Source of the DNA: Epithemia pelagica | Lineage: Eukaryota > Bacillariophyta > Bacillariophyceae > Surirellales > Surirellaceae | DNA: 64,000 bases | Assembly: GCA_946965045.2 (NCBI GenBank) | Contig: OX337230.1 | Location: forward strand, 1,488,001 to 1,552,000 | Direction of reading: 5' to 3' | In this document: positions 21,079-32,095 of the stretch, in pieces | How the letters are laid out: each line of letters begins with the position of its first letter | Position numbering within the stretch: position 1 is the first letter of the stretch | Translations under genes and position numbers: made by a program | The notes under the pieces: model-generated | Database searches by the model: none | Told to the model about the DNA's origin: nothing | Seen by the model: the letters and a program-made list of their open reading frames with translations, nothing else

Positions 21079-22359
21079 CTATAGAAGTTCTCCCACATTG
21101 CTGGGCATTTCTTCAATCTGCGTACTGTAAAAATGCTCAATGTCTCGTAGCTGCTGCATGTCTTCGTCCCGAACAAAATTAATGGCCACACCCTTTCGTC
21201 CAAACCGACCCGACCGTCCAATCCGATGAATGTACAATTCGCGGTTTGACGGAACATCGTAGCAAATCACCAAACTGACTTGCTGCACATCAATCCCTCG
21301 TCCCCACAAATCAGTGGCTATCAATACACGAGAAGAGCCTGACCGGAACTCTTCCATCACGGTGTCTCTTTGACTTTGTGCCATGTTTCCATGCATAGCC
21401 GATACTGTGAATCCACTATCCTTCATCTTCCCTGCCAACCAATCCACCTTTTGTTTCGAATTGCAAAAAATAACGGCTTGTGTAATGGTCAAAGTATCGT
21501 ACAAATCACACAGCGTATCAAACTTCCATTCTTCTTTTTCGACTGCTATGAAGAATTGTCGAATCCCTTCCAACGTAAGTTCATCTCGTCGAACAAGGAT
21601 ACGAACTGGATCATTCATGAACTTGTGTGTCATGTCAAGTACACTCCCCGGTAGAGTCGCACTCATGAGGACCACCTGTGTCGAAGCTGGTAGGTATCGG
21701 TAGATATCATATATTTGTTCCTTGAATCCACGGTCTAACATTTCATCCGCCTCATCCAAAATCATGGCCTTTAAGTTGGTTGTTGCCATGGCATTGCGAC
21801 GGATCAAGTCAAACACACGACCTGGAGTTCCAGAGACAATTTGCACTCCACCCCGTTCCATGGCCTTGATATCCAATCCCAAAGATTTTCCACCAATGCA
21901 AGCGTGGCAATTCACATTCATGAATTCACCCAGTGTCTGCACAACCTTTTGAGTTTGCTCAGCTAGCTCTCTGGTCGGACTTAGAATCAATACTTGTGGA
22001 TGCTGACTGTGTTTCTCATCCAACAGCTGCAAGGCTGATATGGAAAAGACAGCCGTCTTACCGGTCCCCGATTGTGATTGTGCAATCACATCACGACCAC
22101 GGACAATCGGCCGAATCGCGCGCTGCTGAATGGCACTAGGCTTCTCAAATCCATACGCGTAAATCCCCTTGAGCAAGTCTGGTTTCAACTGCATCGAATC
22201 AAAGGTGGGACAGGCTGCCGTGTCCTCCGCTGCCACATCCTTTTTGGAATGCTTCGAACTCCCCTTACCTCCTGCTTTATCGCCGACTCTACTGTTGTCA
22301 TAGGGATGTTCTTGACGCCTTTGGTGGCGTCGATGACTGTCTCGTTCGCTCTTTGGCAT
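21079..22359 (-). CDS. EIF4A3: DEAD-box RNA helicase, eIF4A-III type
   Basis: 426 aa, single exon, from the ATG at 22359 ([11 protein letters not shown]); the open frame continues upstream but without ATG. All DEAD-box motifs are present: Q motif [12 protein letters not shown], motif [11 protein letters not shown], Ia [45 protein letters not shown] and [13 protein letters not shown]. The helicase core and ending ([12 protein letters not shown]) match eIF4A-III, the core ATPase of the exon-junction complex, rather than the translation factor eIF4A. The charged N-terminal 50 residues are an extension. It is divergent from a methyltransferase gene 346 bp away. Confidence 0.93.
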   Translation of the reverse strand: MPKSERDSHRRHQRRQEHPYDNSRVGDKAGGKGSSKHSKKDVAAEDTAACPTFDSMQLKPDLLKGIYAYGFEKPSAIQQRAIRPIVRGRDVIAQSQSGTGKTAVFSISALQLLDEKHSQHPQVLILSPTRELAEQTQKVVQTLGEFMNVNCHACIGGKSLGLDIKAMERGGVQIVSGTPGRVFDLIRRNAMATTNLKAMILDEADEMLDRGFKEQIYDIYRYLPASTQVVLMSATLPGSVLDMTHKFMNDPVRILVRRDELTLEGIRQFFIAVEKEEWKFDTLCDLYDTLTITQAVIFCNSKQKVDWLAGKMKDSGFTVSAMHGNMAQSQRDTVMEEFRSGSSRVLIATDLWGRGIDVQQVSLVICYDVPSNRELYIHRIGRSGRFGRKGVAINFVRDEDMQQLRDIEHFYSTQIEEMPSNVGELL

Positions 22360-22559
22360 CGTCTCCCATTCACTTTGAATCCATCTGTCAACCAAAAAAT
22401 GCTACTGCTCATGTCGGACGAACGACGGACGATGAAGAACGATGAAGAATATACAACCTATCTGTCAAAACTACACAAAATACATCATTATACTATACCT
22501 TTGTATGATTTGTGACCGCTGAGATCATATTTCATTCATTGATGCCATCACAATACTCC

Positions 22560-22631
22560 CTAGCGGTGGTAGTTTTGAGGGTTTAATTTCAGTGACTAGA
22601 CGAGATTAAACCCTCTTATCCACACCGCTAG
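22560..22631. promoter_or_regulatory. Long imperfect inverted repeat in a divergent promoter
   Basis: The left arm (22560-22588, CTAGCGGTGG ... GAGGGTTTAAT) and right arm (22604-22631, ATTAAACCCTC ... CACACCGCTAG) are near-complementary over about 28 bp with a loop of about 15 bp. It lies between the start codons of the eIF4A-III and methyltransferase genes. It may be a bidirectional control element, a hairpin in a 5' UTR or a tiny MITE remnant. Confidence 0.7.
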
Positions 22632-22705
22632 GAGATGTTTATCACGTTGGCGGCATCTTTTGTGCGTATCGTCAAAAATCTTCTCTGGGGCGTTGGAAAG
22701 CAACA

Positions 22706-23737
22706 ATGACGAACAACGTGTGCACCATGAGCCATGCCACCAAGGATCTCTCCGTTGGACCAGCGGATGAGGGGACAAACGAAGATGAGCGGGACTCGAA
22801 AAGTTGTGCCTGCGAATCGGTCCCTACCATTGCAAGAGCTTCGGATACGGAAGAAGAGGATGAGACGGATGCCGGAGCGATCGTGGAAGAAAATGAGGAT
22901 GATGATGATGACGGTATGTTGGAGTTGGGATTCATGTTTGAAGGGGGTCAACCGACTCGTCGAGAAAGGTTTCAATGGGAGGTACCAGATGGTCTCCGAT
23001 CAATTGAAGTGACGTTGGATATCGCCGATGACGATCCAGGGGCGGTGCAATCGGGCCATTATTTGTGGCCGGCGGCCCATCTCTTGGCCAATTACCTTGT
23101 CCAACACTACTGCCCTGGTTCTGACAACAGCAGGATCTTGGGAAATGATTCTTCATCGCTGCCACAGCCCATAGTGGTGGTCGAATTGGGAGCAGGATGT
23201 GCACTCTGCTCATGTGTTGCATGGCAACTTTGGGCCAATACCTTGCAGTGTCTAGTGATTACGGATCATGATCCAGGAACCTTGGAGCGTGCTCGTAACA
23301 ACCATGAAACGACGCTGGAAACCTTGCTTGACAAGGACTTTATGAGTGAAGATGACTTTAACTCCACCATCAACAACCTTGGCAGTATTCCAACTAACTT
23401 TGAATCACTGGAATGGGGAAATGTCAAAGAAATGGTTCAAGTTCAAGCTATCATGGCAGAACATTCGGTTCCATCCCAGAGACATGCCGATTATATTTTG
23501 GGAAGTGATTTGATTTACGACGTGGCTGTCGTGGAACCACTGTTTCGAACAGCCCACCAATTCTTGCAATCGGGCAAGGGTCGCTTTCTCTTGTCCCAAA
23601 GTTTTGCCTATGAAAAGGCCACCGAAGATGAAATCCAACGGTGTTGTCGACAGCTAGGTTTCAATCGAACAACGCTAGTGGAAGAACAGGATGGAAAACA
23701 TAAAATCCAAGAATTCTACCTTACCACAACCTCGTGA
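22706..23737 (+). CDS. METTL21/FAM86-type protein methyltransferase
   Basis: 343 aa, single exon. The first 75 residues are acidic and disordered. Residues about 115-335 form a Rossmann methyltransferase of the Methyltransf_16 family: SGHYLWPAAHLLANYL, SAM-binding motif I VVVELGAGCALCSCVA, VITDHDPG, and the post-motif DYILGSDLIYD. Members of this family methylate lysines of translation factors, chaperones or histones. The target here cannot be read from the sequence. Probably cytosolic or nuclear, with no targeting peptide seen. Confidence 0.85.
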   Translation: MTNNVCTMSHATKDLSVGPADEGTNEDERDSKSCACESVPTIARASDTEEEDETDAGAIVEENEDDDDDGMLELGFMFEGGQPTRRERFQWEVPDGLRSIEVTLDIADDDPGAVQSGHYLWPAAHLLANYLVQHYCPGSDNSRILGNDSSSLPQPIVVVELGAGCALCSCVAWQLWANTLQCLVITDHDPGTLERARNNHETTLETLLDKDFMSEDDFNSTINNLGSIPTNFESLEWGNVKEMVQVQAIMAEHSVPSQRHADYILGSDLIYDVAVVEPLFRTAHQFLQSGKGRFLLSQSFAYEKATEDEIQRCCRQLGFNRTTLVEEQDGKHKIQEFYLTTTS

Positions 23738-24362
23738 AAAGAGCTGTTTGGTAGTGGGACAGCTTTGGCCATCAGTGCGTTGTGGTGCTATTCCCGAAGC
23801 GCTTGAACACGTGAACTACAAGAGAGTCGACGAACCAACGTGTTTGGTACGATGAATACCGAGGTGGGGGTTGTGCACACGGTTTCTTTTTGTTTTCCTC
23901 TATGTTGTATCCAGAGGTAATTACCCTGCCCTGTGATGTGAGGAATCGCTTCATCGCTCTCGAAAAGATCAAACTCTGCTTAGAAAATAGATTCTGTCAC
24001 GTTCATAAAACAGCATACTACGCCTTAGTGGATAGAGATAGATAAGGTAGCCATGGTGTAGGGGGACTCCTCTAGAAACACACGACTCCTCCATGGCGTT
24101 TGGGATTCTTGAGAATAAAATAGAAGTAGCTGAACTTAATAGATCCAATCGATGGAGAGTTTCATTGTGACCCCAAATTTGGGGGGCGCCCGCCGTCGCA
24201 GCGGAGAGAGACTGCATAGATTTTTTTCCTCCTGGGTGTGTCTGTGTTGTTGATTGTTGTTTTGTTGTTGTGCCTTGGCTGCTCTTGCTACTGGCATGCA
24301 TGTTACATCCAGTGGCTTGTGATTGAAGACAACACTACACAGCAAGGAAACGAAGAAGCAAC
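23738..24362. other. Spacer / promoter of the cyclase-like gene
   Basis: No gene seen. CA- and GTT-rich simple stretches occur near 24230-24280. Promoter and 5' UTR of the downstream gene are expected here. Confidence 0.45.
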
Positions 24363-27300
24363 ATGGAACGCCGAAACAGCAGGAAACGGTCCCTGTTGGA
24401 TCAGATGGAACTGGTAGCCGAGGAACATGAATCCGAAGAATTATCTCGTGCCTCGTTTAAGGTCGTCGAAGGAGATTTTTATGCCGACCAACGAGGAGTC
24501 GGTGGCGATGACGACGATGATGATGACGAAGAAAGGGATTTGAACGAAATAGAAAAAGTGCTGACCATGATAGAAGCACCAAATCTAGACGCAACAATAT
24601 ATGAAGGAGAAGAAGAAACTTCCGATGACGAAATAGAAGCGGAGGAAGACGAGGAGGATCTTTCGAGTGCAGCCGCCGCTGCAGCCATCCAAGGCAGTGC
24701 CCCTGCTCTTGATCCGCTGTACGAAGAAGGAGAAATGGAAGATGAGGAAGAAGAAGAATCAATCAGCATGTTTCACGAACAATCTTTTTACTACGATGAC
24801 AATCAAGGATCAACCTCGACCAATTTCACCACCGAGGGTATCGAGAACCCTCCTCCTGGATACGCTGCGAGGCGAAGTGGCTCATTTGTCGCCATGCGTC
24901 GAAGTGTTCGGAGCAGCGATTCATCTAGTGAACATTTGTCGATAAATTCACTCCCGAATCCCAATATGCTTTCGGAACTTTTGCAAGAAGAGGGCGGCGG
25001 AGGCATGGCGGCACAACGACGCTCAGGAACGGAAGCTTCGGGAAGATCGAGTAAACGCCGATCCAACTTTTATCGTCAATCTATCGTCATTCCTGAAGGA
25101 AATAGTGGGTCCGAAAGTGATGTGTATTCCAGTGCTGGACTCGATTCTTCGGTCAATAGCAGTACCAGCCCTAGACGACTCGGCCGCATGATGTCACGTG
25201 CAGCAATGCTCAACTCCCGTCGTTCTTCGAGGCGCAGCTCGAATCGATCTGTCATGACGGGGGATAACTCATCGGCTACTAGTGGCAGTAACAACACTAT
25301 CGATATTGCAACTGCCGTTGATCGTCTGGAATCTTCGGTTGACATGGAAGGGACAAATTGGGAACATACCGTGGCAGCGGCTCAAGTGGTGGCGGCCTCC
25401 GCACCTGGTACTAAGCGACAAACGAAGCAATACACCGCTGATGAGCATGTATTGGTCTTGCTTAATCTACTAAATCTTCAAAATCACGGGGTCGATGACC
25501 CGGCTGATTTCACAATATCACCTGTTAACGAACTGGGTTATCCTCGAGGAAAAGGACGCACCGAGATTCAGAAGCAAGGGCCCTTCAGCTATCTTATATG
25601 TACTGTTACTGTCGTTCATTTTGATGAAGACGAGAGGTACTACACCGTGCGTCGTGGGGATACTGGCAGTGAACAACGCGCTGATCCCAGTGTCATGAGG
25701 CCTGTTTCGGATGAAGCCGTTATTGAAATGGCGTTCAAAGCCGCCAAACGCACGCGAAGACATGATGCTGAACTCAGCGCACGAGGAGTTGAAGAGAGGG
25801 GCCCTCTCGAGAAATATTTGCGGGCAGTGAGAGAATGGCCTGTCCGGTTCTACCGAAAGAAGTTGGTTCCTTGGTATTGTACCACGCGTGCTCGAGTCAA
25901 AGTTGTTTCGGCTCATTTGTTGCATGGTGACACTGGATACGCCTTCAAGATGCAGTTGACTGGAATCAACTTCCTGGTGGTTTGCAGTTTCATTTATCTC
26001 TTCAACGATGTCTTTACATTGTCGTTCTTGCCATCGTCGTGGGATTATGAAAGTGCTGTCATCGGTTTAATTGTTTGGATTGTACTCTTCTTGGAACTTT
26101 TGTTTGAAGGCCTTATTCGTCCTGATAATTACAAACAACTCAAAACATCTGACAAGGCATATGCACCATCAACAGCGCGAAATATCAACGCGTTTCATCT
26201 TTTCTTCGAATCAGCCGCATTGTTCCTCTACATTCCTCAATTCCCTTGTGTCGTTAGCAAAGATAGATGTGGAGATGACACGTTTTTCGGAAACATTTAT
26301 GCTTCCATTCTGGCGACGACAAGCACGGAACTCTACAGAGCTGCGTTTGGTCGGGTTATCCTTGGACTCACTTTTCTACGTGTGTTCGGTTTGGTTCGAC
26401 ATTGGAAGCAGATGTGGCTGAGCAACGTCTTTGAAAATGATAGTACCAACAGTCGTGTTATTCGACGTGTTTTGTTAATGGGTGCGGACAGTCAGTGCAG
26501 AAAGCGGGCCATCTTCCGCCGCAGCAGCAAGAAAAAGGAGGAAAACGATGACGATTCGGTTGAGGAATATTCTCCAGAGAAGGAATCGAAGTCAACTGGT
26601 GAGGATCAAGACCTCAAGAATGCTGCCAATATTGGCACTGCCTTGATGACTGTCAACTCCCACCGAGTATTAGTGCTGATCCTTGTTATCGGGGTTGTTT
26701 TCCCGGCCATATATGCTATCCAAACGGGAAATTACGTGAACCAGCAAATGGTGGATCTTCTTCTGGCCAACAATCTGGTCGCTAACACGACAGATGAGTG
26801 TGACTATTTGCAGACTGCTGTCACCAGCTGGCTCGCCGGCGTCTCCCGCGCTCCATCACATCAACGCTACATCTTGGGAGGGGAAGCTGATAGCCACGTT
26901 GTTTGGGCTCGGCTTCTTCCGGTTCGATGCCCATGGCAAAGATCCGATGGTGTGATAACTGATTGTTCTTACTTAGCTGTCGGCAACGACGAAACGTGTG
27001 CTATTTGGGCTGAGGGACCGGAGGATGCAAATGATGCATCACCAGAGTATTTTGCGAAGACACTGGAGCTCAGAGTTGGCGAACTGCAAGAATACGAAGA
27101 ATCTGCTCTTTCCGACTTCGGAGTTGTTGGGAACCAAACCGTTTACTACGTCGAATCTATCAATGACCTTTCCCACACTATCACGTCGACTTTCCGATCC
27201 TTGTTTTTGTTACAAGTCAGTATGCTTCTAGCCGCGCTCTGCGGTTTGACAGTGATGCGAGGCGATGCTGGTAGACTGGTTTTGGACCCACTTCAGAGAA

Positions 27301-28799
27301 TGCTGAAGATTGTTGTGCGATATGCCGAAAATCCTTTGTCCCGAACACTATCGGGAAGGAGAAAGGGCTCAGGAATAAGGAAATCAGCCTGTGACAATTC
27401 TGCTGAGCAACTTGGTAGCTACGAAACAGACCAACTAATCAATGCAATTGCGAAAATTGCAGATTTGCTGAGAAAATGTTGGGGTGTAGCTGGTGCTGGA
27501 ATTATATCGTCCAATCTTGCCCGGACGAAAGATGGAAAGACAGCAGTCTTCAATCCTACCGTCCCTGGAAAACGTGTGTATGCATTGTTCGGGTTTGTGG
27601 CAATCCGTGAATTTGACATGATGCTTCGAGCTTTGAAGGATGATGTGATGGTGCTGATCAACGATGTGGCCCGAGTGGTCCATGACGAAGTTTTCCGGTG
27701 GTCGCTTGGTGACAGCGGTCAATGTAACAAGAATTTAGGTGCTGCCTTTCTCATGGTTTTTCGTATTGGTGATTTCTCGGAAGTCCATGACAGGAAGAAA
27801 CGAGCCACGGCTGTTGTGTTTGATTCGAACCTCAAAGCCCGAACAGCGAAAGTGAAGCGAAGGCGGGGTTCGGGAAACGGACAGAATCTCCGTGCTAGTG
27901 CTCGGCGTCCCACCATGACGAAGTTCGAGTTGGGGGCCAATGGAACATTGCAGCTTGCAAGCTTACCGGGAATCCAGCAGTTCACCGATCGCGCCTTGTT
28001 GGGTCTACTTAAGTCCTATGCGGGAATTCTTCGTGATGACAAAATTGTGCGATGGAACAAAGACTTTCGTTTGGGGGCTGGTGTGGGTTTGTTTTCGGTT
28101 TCCATTATTTATGGTATGGACGCTGGCTGGGCAGTAGAAGGGGCTGTGGGAAGCAACTACAAAATTGATGCAACTTACCTGTCTCCGCATGTGAATATGG
28201 CGTCCCGGATGATGAGTGCATCGAAGCAATACGGTGTAACAATTCTTCTCAGTCAGGCCGTTGAAGAGTTGTTATCAAAACCTGCACAGTCGAAACTCAG
28301 ACATTTGGACACTGTAATTGTGAAAGGAGCTAGCCGTCCACAGGGAATTTACACCTATGACGCTAGAGCAGAAGGCACCAATTTCTTTCTCTTCGACAGA
28401 ATTGGGGAACAAGCCGACCTTGAAGCTGAAAACTACACTGCTGCGTTGTGGGAAACTGATCAGGATCTCAAAGCCATGAGACAACATGTGAATGAGAACT
28501 TTATGAAGAAGTTCAAGAGAGGAGTGGATTTGTACATTTCTGGAGAATGGAAGTCAGCGATTGAACTACTGAAGGAAGCCGACAACATTATGCTTCAAAC
28601 GGTGATCGAAGAGGCATGGATTGACGTGACTGAATTCGGAGATAGTGTTTTTGACTCTCAAACGGACGATGAGGAAATCACCAGACTGCGAAACCGATAC
28701 GGCGATGGGGCGTGCAAAAACTTGATCCAATACATGGAACGGAGAAACGCAGTCCCCCCGTCGGATTGGCGCGGATTCCGTGCCTTGATGAGCAAATAA
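24363..28799 (+). CDS. Large membrane protein with degenerate class III nucleotidyl-cyclase domain
   Basis: 1478 aa, single exon. Residues 1-370 are acidic or Ser-rich and disordered. Residues about 525-690 contain four hydrophobic helices resembling a voltage-sensor-type S1-S4 set, the last with spaced Arg (RVILGLTFLRVFGLVRHW). A further helix near 766-785, an extracytoplasmic loop with N-glycosylation sites and a helix near 945-963 lead to a class III cyclase homology domain at about 1070-1335. The fold signature is clear (EGAVGSNYKIDATYLSPHVNMASRM), but both metal-binding Asp are Ala: FGFVAIREF (A1080) and NLGAAFLMVF (A1127), where active relatives have FCDIRNF and NIGDAF. It is predicted to be catalytically dead, perhaps a regulatory partner or sensor. 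The 3' end lies 78 bp from a convergent gene. Confidence 0.85.
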   Translation: MERRNSRKRSLLDQMELVAEEHESEELSRASFKVVEGDFYADQRGVGGDDDDDDDEERDLNEIEKVLTMIEAPNLDATIYEGEEETSDDEIEAEEDEEDLSSAAAAAAIQGSAPALDPLYEEGEMEDEEEEESISMFHEQSFYYDDNQGSTSTNFTTEGIENPPPGYAARRSGSFVAMRRSVRSSDSSSEHLSINSLPNPNMLSELLQEEGGGGMAAQRRSGTEASGRSSKRRSNFYRQSIVIPEGNSGSESDVYSSAGLDSSVNSSTSPRRLGRMMSRAAMLNSRRSSRRSSNRSVMTGDNSSATSGSNNTIDIATAVDRLESSVDMEGTNWEHTVAAAQVVAASAPGTKRQTKQYTADEHVLVLLNLLNLQNHGVDDPADFTISPVNELGYPRGKGRTEIQKQGPFSYLICTVTVVHFDEDERYYTVRRGDTGSEQRADPSVMRPVSDEAVIEMAFKAAKRTRRHDAELSARGVEERGPLEKYLRAVREWPVRFYRKKLVPWYCTTRARVKVVSAHLLHGDTGYAFKMQLTGINFLVVCSFIYLFNDVFTLSFLPSSWDYESAVIGLIVWIVLFLELLFEGLIRPDNYKQLKTSDKAYAPSTARNINAFHLFFESAALFLYIPQFPCVVSKDRCGDDTFFGNIYASILATTSTELYRAAFGRVILGLTFLRVFGLVRHWKQMWLSNVFENDSTNSRVIRRVLLMGADSQCRKRAIFRRSSKKKEENDDDSVEEYSPEKESKSTGEDQDLKNAANIGTALMTVNSHRVLVLILVIGVVFPAIYAIQTGNYVNQQMVDLLLANNLVANTTDECDYLQTAVTSWLAGVSRAPSHQRYILGGEADSHVVWARLLPVRCPWQRSDGVITDCSYLAVGNDETCAIWAEGPEDANDASPEYFAKTLELRVGELQEYEESALSDFGVVGNQTVYYVESINDLSHTITSTFRSLFLLQVSMLLAALCGLTVMRGDAGRLVLDPLQRMLKIVVRYAENPLSRTLSGRRKGSGIRKSACDNSAEQLGSYETDQLINAIAKIADLLRKCWGVAGAGIISSNLARTKDGKTAVFNPTVPGKRVYALFGFVAIREFDMMLRALKDDVMVLINDVARVVHDEVFRWSLGDSGQCNKNLGAAFLMVFRIGDFSEVHDRKKRATAVVFDSNLKARTAKVKRRRGSGNGQNLRASARRPTMTKFELGANGTLQLASLPGIQQFTDRALLGLLKSYAGILRDDKIVRWNKDFRLGAGVGLFSVSIIYGMDAGWAVEGAVGSNYKIDATYLSPHVNMASRMMSASKQYGVTILLSQAVEELLSKPAQSKLRHLDTVIVKGASRPQGIYTYDARAEGTNFFLFDRIGEQADLEAENYTAALWETDQDLKAMRQHVNENFMKKFKRGVDLYISGEWKSAIELLKEADNIMLQTVIEEAWIDVTEFGDSVFDSQTDDEEITRLRNRYGDGACKNLIQYMERRNAVPPSDWRGFRALMSK

Positions 28800-28877
28800 G
28801 ATATTTTCTAGTTCATTTACCTGTCTACTGTATGAAACCTAATTTTTGAGTGCAGTGGACACTTATGACGGTACACA

Positions 28878-31800
28878 TCACCGCTTGTTGATCTTTTCGA
28901 GTTCTCTACGCAAAACACCAGCGAGATAGGCAATACGACTTCGCATACCAGTTTTGTCAATGGATGTAAACTTTTGGAGGGCACCAAGAGCACGAGACTC
29001 TGGGAGATCAAAGATCATCCCCATAATGCCCTCATCTGGTGGTTTCTCCACTTGTCCAGTTGCAACGAGGTTCTGTCCGAGCAACAAACAACAAACCTTT
29101 AAGTTTCATTGACCTTACCAAGACAATTGACGCCACCTCATCATGAACTTACCTGGACCGCATATTGGACGCTGGTCGGTAGATCTTGCATGGTCGCTGT
29201 GGTGTGACGAGGAGGACGAGCGCTATTGTTATTGCTATGCATGTTGCTGGGGCGCGCATGGTTCACATTTGGGTGGGGAAACCCCATACCTCCCGCTGCA
29301 TGTGGTGGTCCAAACGAGTTTGGTACGCCGCTGTTCGGATGGTTGGCGAACGAAGGAGCAGAGGGTGGAGGACGCGAGTGTCCAGACACAGAAGATGGAA
29401 GAACAGGAGGATTATTGTTGGACGATGGATAAGAAGGAGGCGCAAGATGCGGTGGGGGTGCATTCATCTTGTTTTGATTGGCCAACGCCGACGAAGCCTT
29501 ATCCGCAAGCGCTAAAATATCCACTGGAACCTGCTGGTTGGGCGGGTTGTGTGGTGGCGGTTGTTGCTGTTGAAGCGGTGGCTGTTGCCACTGGCTGTAC
29601 GAATTGGAAGCGAAGTCACCAGGAGCTTGTGGTGGAGGCTGCTGCGATTGTTGGTGTGGAGGATCCATTTGACGAGGAGGAGGAAGTGCCCCCATGGAAT
29701 TGAACGATTGTTGTTGCTGCTGCTTCTGCTGTGGAGGAGGAACAAATGAGGGTGGCTGTTGTTGTTGCTGTGGAGGATGGTTTCCCATGGGATACAGTTG
29801 TTGCTGCTGTTTCGGTCCGGGAGGGTTACCCATCATGGGCGGCCGCTGTTGAGGAGGTTGCTGAAAGTTGTTATTGGGTGGTGGCTGCTGTTGCATATTG
29901 TTGTTGTTGTTGTAACTTTGCGGTGGTGGTTGTTGACCCATTGGAGGAGTACGATGTTGTTGTTGCTGCTGCTGCTGGAAGGGTTGCTGCTGCTGTGGTG
30001 GAGGAGCCATGTTTCTCCCCATTGGAGGCTGCATACTATTACTGTTGGAAGCAAACCCCTGATTGCCATATTGGTTGTAAGGTTGTTGCTGCTGTTGGTG
30101 GAGAGGCGGCGGTATTCCCTGAGGTTGTTGCTGCTGAGGGGGCATGTACTGATTGCCATTGTTGCCACCCATGGGTGGTGGTGGTGGTGGGGGTGGAATC
30201 GCACCCATGTTTCCACCAGGATGGTTCCCCGGACCATTATTGCTACCCATGGGAGGTTGTTGATTGTACCCCATTGGATTTTGTTGTTGTGGCGGTTGCT
30301 GCTGCCAGGGACGCATGTTTTTATTGCCGTAAGGATCGGCGCGACCAGGGGGTGGTCCGCGATCATTTCCATCACCACCACCATACCGAAAACGATCATT
30401 GTTTTCAAATCGATCACGGGATCGATCGCGCATATTTTGCGGCGGGTTTCGTTCACGAAAGTTTCGATCATTGTTGTTCGGTCTCCCGCCTGGCATGTGT
30501 GGGGACCTATTCGCCATTCCTGGAGGGTGGTTTGGTGGTTGCTGCTGGTGGTGGTGGAAGGGAGGAGGATGGTTGGTACGATCGAATCGATTCGCACGGG
30601 CGGCCGCTTCGGCGGCACGTACACCGGTATCCCCGCGCATGTACCGATTGAGAATTCCCATAAAGTAAGAACCAAAATTACGAATGGTATTCCGTTCGGC
30701 TGACGATAATTCATCAATTGCAAAGAGTGCATCTTTTTCGGAGAGCATGCGAATTTTGCTTTTGACCTTTTCGTTCATTTCCTCAAGCGTACAAAATCCG
30801 GAGGTGACCAAGGTGTCCAAGCGTGCATTCACAACAGGAGTCAATCCTTCCCCCATGGGCAAAATGGCGGGGCCTTCTCCACCGGTAGCACGCTCTTGGA
30901 CGGATACGTAACGCTTAATCACACCATACAAATAGGCACCCTGGTTGCGGATGGATCCACCTTTCACTTCGAGCGCGTCATCGTATTCTTGCAGGGCATC
31001 ATTAGCTAGATTTGGAGGAAGAGATTTGAGTTTGGCCAAGATACTTCCTTCTAGCAGCTTTGGATCAACCGACTGGGGGATTTTCACAGAAGCCGCCAAA
31101 CCATAACGAGTTCCAGGAGAATACTTGGATGCAGCTGCGGCAGACAATGACTCCTTTTTCTGGTTACCATGGTCCACAGGACGCTTACGGGGAACGGTGA
31201 ACGAATCGTCAATATCATCTGCCGAAGCAGTTGGAATGGAAGGATCTGCGACAGGCAAACTTCTGGGAACAGGACCAGACAACGACGAAGGCACCTGAGC
31301 ATCCGTATTAGAAGAGGCAGTGGGAGCTGGTGTGGGATTCTGAACAGGAATACTTTGTTGTTCGGTTACTAGGTTCACGACACCCCCTGATGTATCCGAA
31401 ATTGCCTGAGAGTGATGAGGCACGTGTGGAGTCTCTGTGTTGTCATGCGGTGAAAAATGGGTGGTGACAGTAGAAGATGAAGAAGACAAAAAGGAAGGAT
31501 TCGTTGCTGCTGTCAACGTCACGCTTTCGGATTTCAACGCGGATGGCTCTGTTTGACCTAACGAACTATCTGCTGATTTGGTTCGCTCTTCGTTTCGTGC
31601 TACAGAAGCAGACAAACTAGTAGACGACGACAACGGGGAAACCCCTGGAATAGATCCATCCCGAGGTTCTCCGGATGACGATTGCGGAGAAGACTCCTCC
31701 TCCTCGTCTTCATCACCTCCAAACAGATCCTCATCGTCATCCTCCTCCTCTGTCTGTTTCGATGGACTTAGACTATTTACCTCTTCTTGCTTCAGCGGAG

Positions 31801-31918
31801 CAGTTGCATGTACTCTATCCATTGTGCATAAGCAATTGCTGTTTGCTGCAGCGTATGCTATGGTTACGGGAGCGGGAACAGCGGTGGGACTTTTTGGAAC
31901 CAAAATGCCAGCGGCCAT
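28878..31918 (-). CDS. hnRNP-Q acidic-domain protein with long Gln/Pro-rich region
   Basis: Two exons: 31918-29153 and 29072-28878, with an 80-bp GT-AG intron (29073-29152); 986 aa. The N-terminal 265 residues are Ser/acidic. Two related helical modules follow ([20 protein letters not shown]...[10 protein letters not shown] and [20 protein letters not shown]...[13 protein letters not shown]), and the second exon completes a third ([20 protein letters not shown]...[12 protein letters not shown]). This is the hnRNP-Q/SYNCRIP-type acidic (NURR) domain, known to bind RNA. The centre is about 450 residues of Gln, Pro, Asn and Gly repeats with RG clusters, typical of condensate-forming RNA-binding proteins. 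No RRM is visible. Divergent from the cupin gene across 177 bp. Confidence 0.8.
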
Positions 31919-32095
31919 TTTGACGCAGTGAGAATCGCGACTCAGGATGGCTCCAACCAGTCACGTTTTCGACGTCACCTCCGGTTTTTCTGGAAAACCA
32001 AAAACTCGTCATTTTCTCTCACTCTGCACACATTCTTATCCCTCGTCAACTTGCACTCTGTTGGAACACCCAAACGAAGCTTTGAGACTGTAACA

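Noticed and set aside
29731-30703. Two plus-strand frames of about 306 and 314 codons rich in Val, Leu and His
   Set aside because: They are antisense to the Gln/Pro/Asn repeat region of the hnRNP-Q-like gene; CAG/CAA-rich DNA is naturally open on both strands. No domain is seen.
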